Origin: CAWVVV01 sp964629165
Lineage (GTDB): Bacteria; Verrucomicrobiota; Verrucomicrobiia; Opitutales; Oceanipulchritudinaceae
Direction: 5' to 3'
Assembly: GCA_964629165.1 (NCBI GenBank)
Contig: CAZVQJ010000043.1
Coordinates: forward strand, 1-16,403
DNA length: 16,403 nucleotides
The notes under the pieces were generated by a model, which saw only the letters and a list, made by a program, of their open reading frames with translations, was not told the origin of the DNA and searched no databases. This document shows positions 14,987 through 16,403 of this stretch, one piece after another (the stretch's first letter is position 1; each line of letters begins with the position of its first letter). Both the position numbers and the translations under genes were made by a program.

Positions 14987-15022
14987 AGAATGGACATTCT
15001 GGCGGGCGGAGAAGAGCCCGCC
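14987..15022. repeat. Two adjacent inverted repeats upstream of the ArsC-like gene
   Basis: The 108-base gap between the DUF368 gene and the ArsC-like gene holds AGAATG-GA-CATTCT (14987-15000, perfect 6-2-6), directly followed by GGCGGGC-N8-GCCCGCC (15001-15022, perfect 7-bp stem). Neither has a T-run after it on either strand. The first could be an operator for the ArsC-like gene. The second could be a stem that separates it from the upstream gene. Function is not shown. Confidence 0.45.
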
Positions 15023-15045
15023 ACCGTCGGGATTAAGAGTCTCTC

Positions 15046-16134
15046 TCAGCTCGAGCTTCGGATCGAGGTGGTTGTCCGTGCTCCTTTTCGCCGGTCGTCA
15101 CCGTAGATGGCAACGGCGGAAGTGATCATGAACCCGAGCGCAATCAATCCGAGGGCGCCAGCCAGCTGCGTCATCCCCGGTTGGTAGATCTCGCGGGGGT
15201 AATCGGCCTGCTCAATGGGTTGATCAGTTTCCCGATAGAAGAAGGAACCATCCACTTCGATCACAGTCTGCCCTTTGAGGATCTGCCCGACAGCGGGCTC
15301 AACACCACGCTGGAACGGCAACAGGCCGACGACTGCGCCCAGCAGTAATCCGAGGAGGACACCAAGAGTTGCGCTCTGATAGCGTTGAAGAACAATTTTC
15401 AGGAGATTGCTGATGCCGGCAATGCCCACCAGCAGACCGATCCCGACAGGGAAAACGAGATTCCAGCCAATCGACAATGCGGTTGTGAGATCAGCAGATG
15501 TCACGGCGAGGAAAAACCCTTCGACACCGTTGAGGATTGGAATGTAGACGCCGAGAACGAGCAGGAGATAGCCACCGCTCAGTCCCGGAAGGACCATCGC
15601 GGAGGCTCCCAGCAAGCCCGCGAAACACAGGAGGATCCAACTTGCTTCAGTAGCCCCTTGTTGGCCGGCCCCTTGCAATTGCAGGATCCCCAACGCAATC
15701 ATGCCCAGGAGCCCGGTGGCTGTCCCCAGCCAGAAGGACGATGACTTTGTCGGAAGCATCTTCCAGATCAGGGGAACGCCACCAAGTGTGAAACCGATGA
15801 ACAGGCTGTACATCACCCAAGTGTGCGCCACAACCAACCGACTGATGAGGCCAGCGAGCGGCCCGATGACGGCGCAGGCGGCAAGCACGACCGTGGCAAG
15901 AACGGCAACCGATCGCCGGCTGAAGCGAAACCGACTGAGATCGGCAACCGCATGCACGAAATAAGGAAACACCCCGGCAGCGAGCAGCATCGTGCCTCCG
16001 CTGATGCCGGGGACGAGATTGGCCATTCCCATCAGGACTCCCCCGAGGATCGATCGGGTTATCAGCTGTGATAACGGAAGATCCGGGAGTGGCTGGGGTG
16101 GAGGGGACGAACGAGGCGATTCGACGGAGGACAT
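15046..16134 (-). CDS. DUF368 membrane protein, probable polyprenyl-phosphate transporter (PopT-like)
   Basis: A 362-residue polytopic membrane protein of the DUF368 family. Members (PopT) have been shown to recycle undecaprenyl phosphate across the cytoplasmic membrane for cell-envelope synthesis. The two repeated family motifs are visible: NLVPGISGGT (39-48) and MVLPGLSGGYLL (180-191), one in each inverted half. About eight or more hydrophobic segments span residues 27-343. An insert of about 50 residues (272-322) rich in charged residues probably lies outside the membrane. A proline-rich cytoplasmic N-terminus (1-20) precedes the first segment. It is co-directional with the ArsC-like gene 108 bases downstream. 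No Shine-Dalgarno is evident at the start. Confidence 0.9.
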   Translation of the reverse strand: MSSVESPRSSPPPQPLPDLPLSQLITRSILGGVLMGMANLVPGISGGTMLLAAGVFPYFVHAVADLSRFRFSRRSVAVLATVVLAACAVIGPLAGLISRLVVAHTWVMYSLFIGFTLGGVPLIWKMLPTKSSSFWLGTATGLLGMIALGILQLQGAGQQGATEASWILLCFAGLLGASAMVLPGLSGGYLLLVLGVYIPILNGVEGFFLAVTSADLTTALSIGWNLVFPVGIGLLVGIAGISNLLKIVLQRYQSATLGVLLGLLLGAVVGLLPFQRGVEPAVGQILKGQTVIEVDGSFFYRETDQPIEQADYPREIYQPGMTQLAGALGLIALGFMITSAVAIYGDDRRKGARTTTSIRSSS

Positions 16135-16236
16135 AAAGGTAATTCAGGCAGTTGATCGGGCCGTCATTCGCAATCTGGATCGTCTTTTTTCCACCTGAAC
16201 GATCGCTTCGGGTGAGGCGCCGGGGGTTCTGAAAAC

Positions 16237-16403
16237 TCAGGGAACGACGGTTTCCTGAGGTCCGTCGTAGGATGGCCGAAGACCTCCGAGGTCGATCACA
16301 AACTTATCGACGACGACGCCGGCATCAACCGCTGCTAGATGGAGGGTGTGCCAGCCCGGTTCGAGAGGGTCCGGGAGCTGAAGGGTGGTTTCGGTGGCGT
16401 TGG
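16237..16403 (-). CDS. C-terminal end of a glycoside hydrolase-like protein (partial)
   Basis: The last 54 residues of a minus-strand gene enter from the right edge. The segment EPGWHTLHLAAVDAGVVVDK followed by FVIDLGGLRPSYDGPQET is typical of the beta-sandwich tail at the end of GH115 alpha-glucuronidases and some GH2-like enzymes, where it often reads DPGVVLDKIVID...PSYLGPPE. The catalytic domain is outside the window, so the family is not certain. It stops about 100 bases before the DUF368 start and no terminator is visible in between. It hints that the organism degrades plant or algal polysaccharides. Confidence 0.72.
   Translation of the reverse strand, partial: NATETTLQLPDPLEPGWHTLHLAAVDAGVVVDKFVIDLGGLRPSYDGPQETVVP

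Noticed and set aside
16170..16230. Imperfect hairpin beside a run of T (CACC...GGTG) as a terminator for the glycoside hydrolase gene
   Set aside because: The T-run lies on the wrong side of the stem for the minus-strand gene, and the stem contains mismatches.
1..16403. CRISPR arrays, insertion sequences, integrases, phage genes
   Set aside because: No regularly spaced repeats, transposase-like frames or terminal inverted repeats were seen.

Overview
The window is an ordinary-looking bacterial chromosome segment of about 57-60% GC, with tightly packed genes, no mobile elements and no CRISPR. The gene content is a type II-like EgtB, a FabA/FabB pair, a DUF368 polyprenyl-phosphate transporter, sodium symporters, and a glycoside hydrolase tail of the GH115/GH2 C-terminal-domain kind. 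This would fit a free-living heterotroph, perhaps Verrucomicrobiota (Opitutia-like). No single gene fixes the phylum, so that placement is a weak inference.

Layout from left to right. (1) Positions 1-80: the 3' end of a 5S rRNA and its rho-independent terminator, i.e. the end of an rRNA operon. (2) 114-4689, minus strand: four co-directional genes, namely an M20-family carbamoylase/amidohydrolase, an isochorismatase-fold amidohydrolase, egtB and egtD. egtB and egtD overlap by ATGA and form a two-gene ergothioneine cluster. The two hydrolases upstream are of kinds that cleave ureido (N-carbamoyl) and amide bonds. (3) 4891-10023, plus strand and divergent from block 2: a tightly coupled five-gene operon. 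It encodes an FN3-like membrane-anchored protein, an SSS-family sodium symporter, a 41-residue single-helix membrane protein, a transcarbamylase of the aspartate-carbamoyltransferase family with altered substrate-binding positions, and an AsnB-type glutamine-dependent amidotransferase. (4) 10058-11875, minus strand: an SLC13-type permease with two RCK_C domains. (5) 12121-14378, plus strand: fabA, fabB and a small unknown gene. (6) 14476-14549: tRNA-Gln(UUG) with its own recognisable promoter. (7) 14581-16403, minus strand: an ArsC/Spx-like protein, a DUF368 transporter, and the C-terminus of a glycoside hydrolase that enters from the right edge.

The most interesting region is 3-5 kb on each side of the divergent intergenic stretch at 4690-4890. 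The transcarbamylase keeps the carbamoyl-phosphate residues but not the arginine and glutamine that grip aspartate. It is encoded immediately before an asparagine-synthetase-like amidotransferase and behind a sodium symporter, not with pyrimidine genes. This suggests synthesis of a carbamoylated, amidated amino acid. A known compound of exactly that structure is the compatible solute N-alpha-carbamoyl-L-glutamine 1-amide, whose biosynthetic genes I do not know to have been described. The divergent hydrolases could remove the carbamoyl and amide groups, and the symporter could take the compound up. This is a hypothesis from gene content and residue inspection, not an established function.
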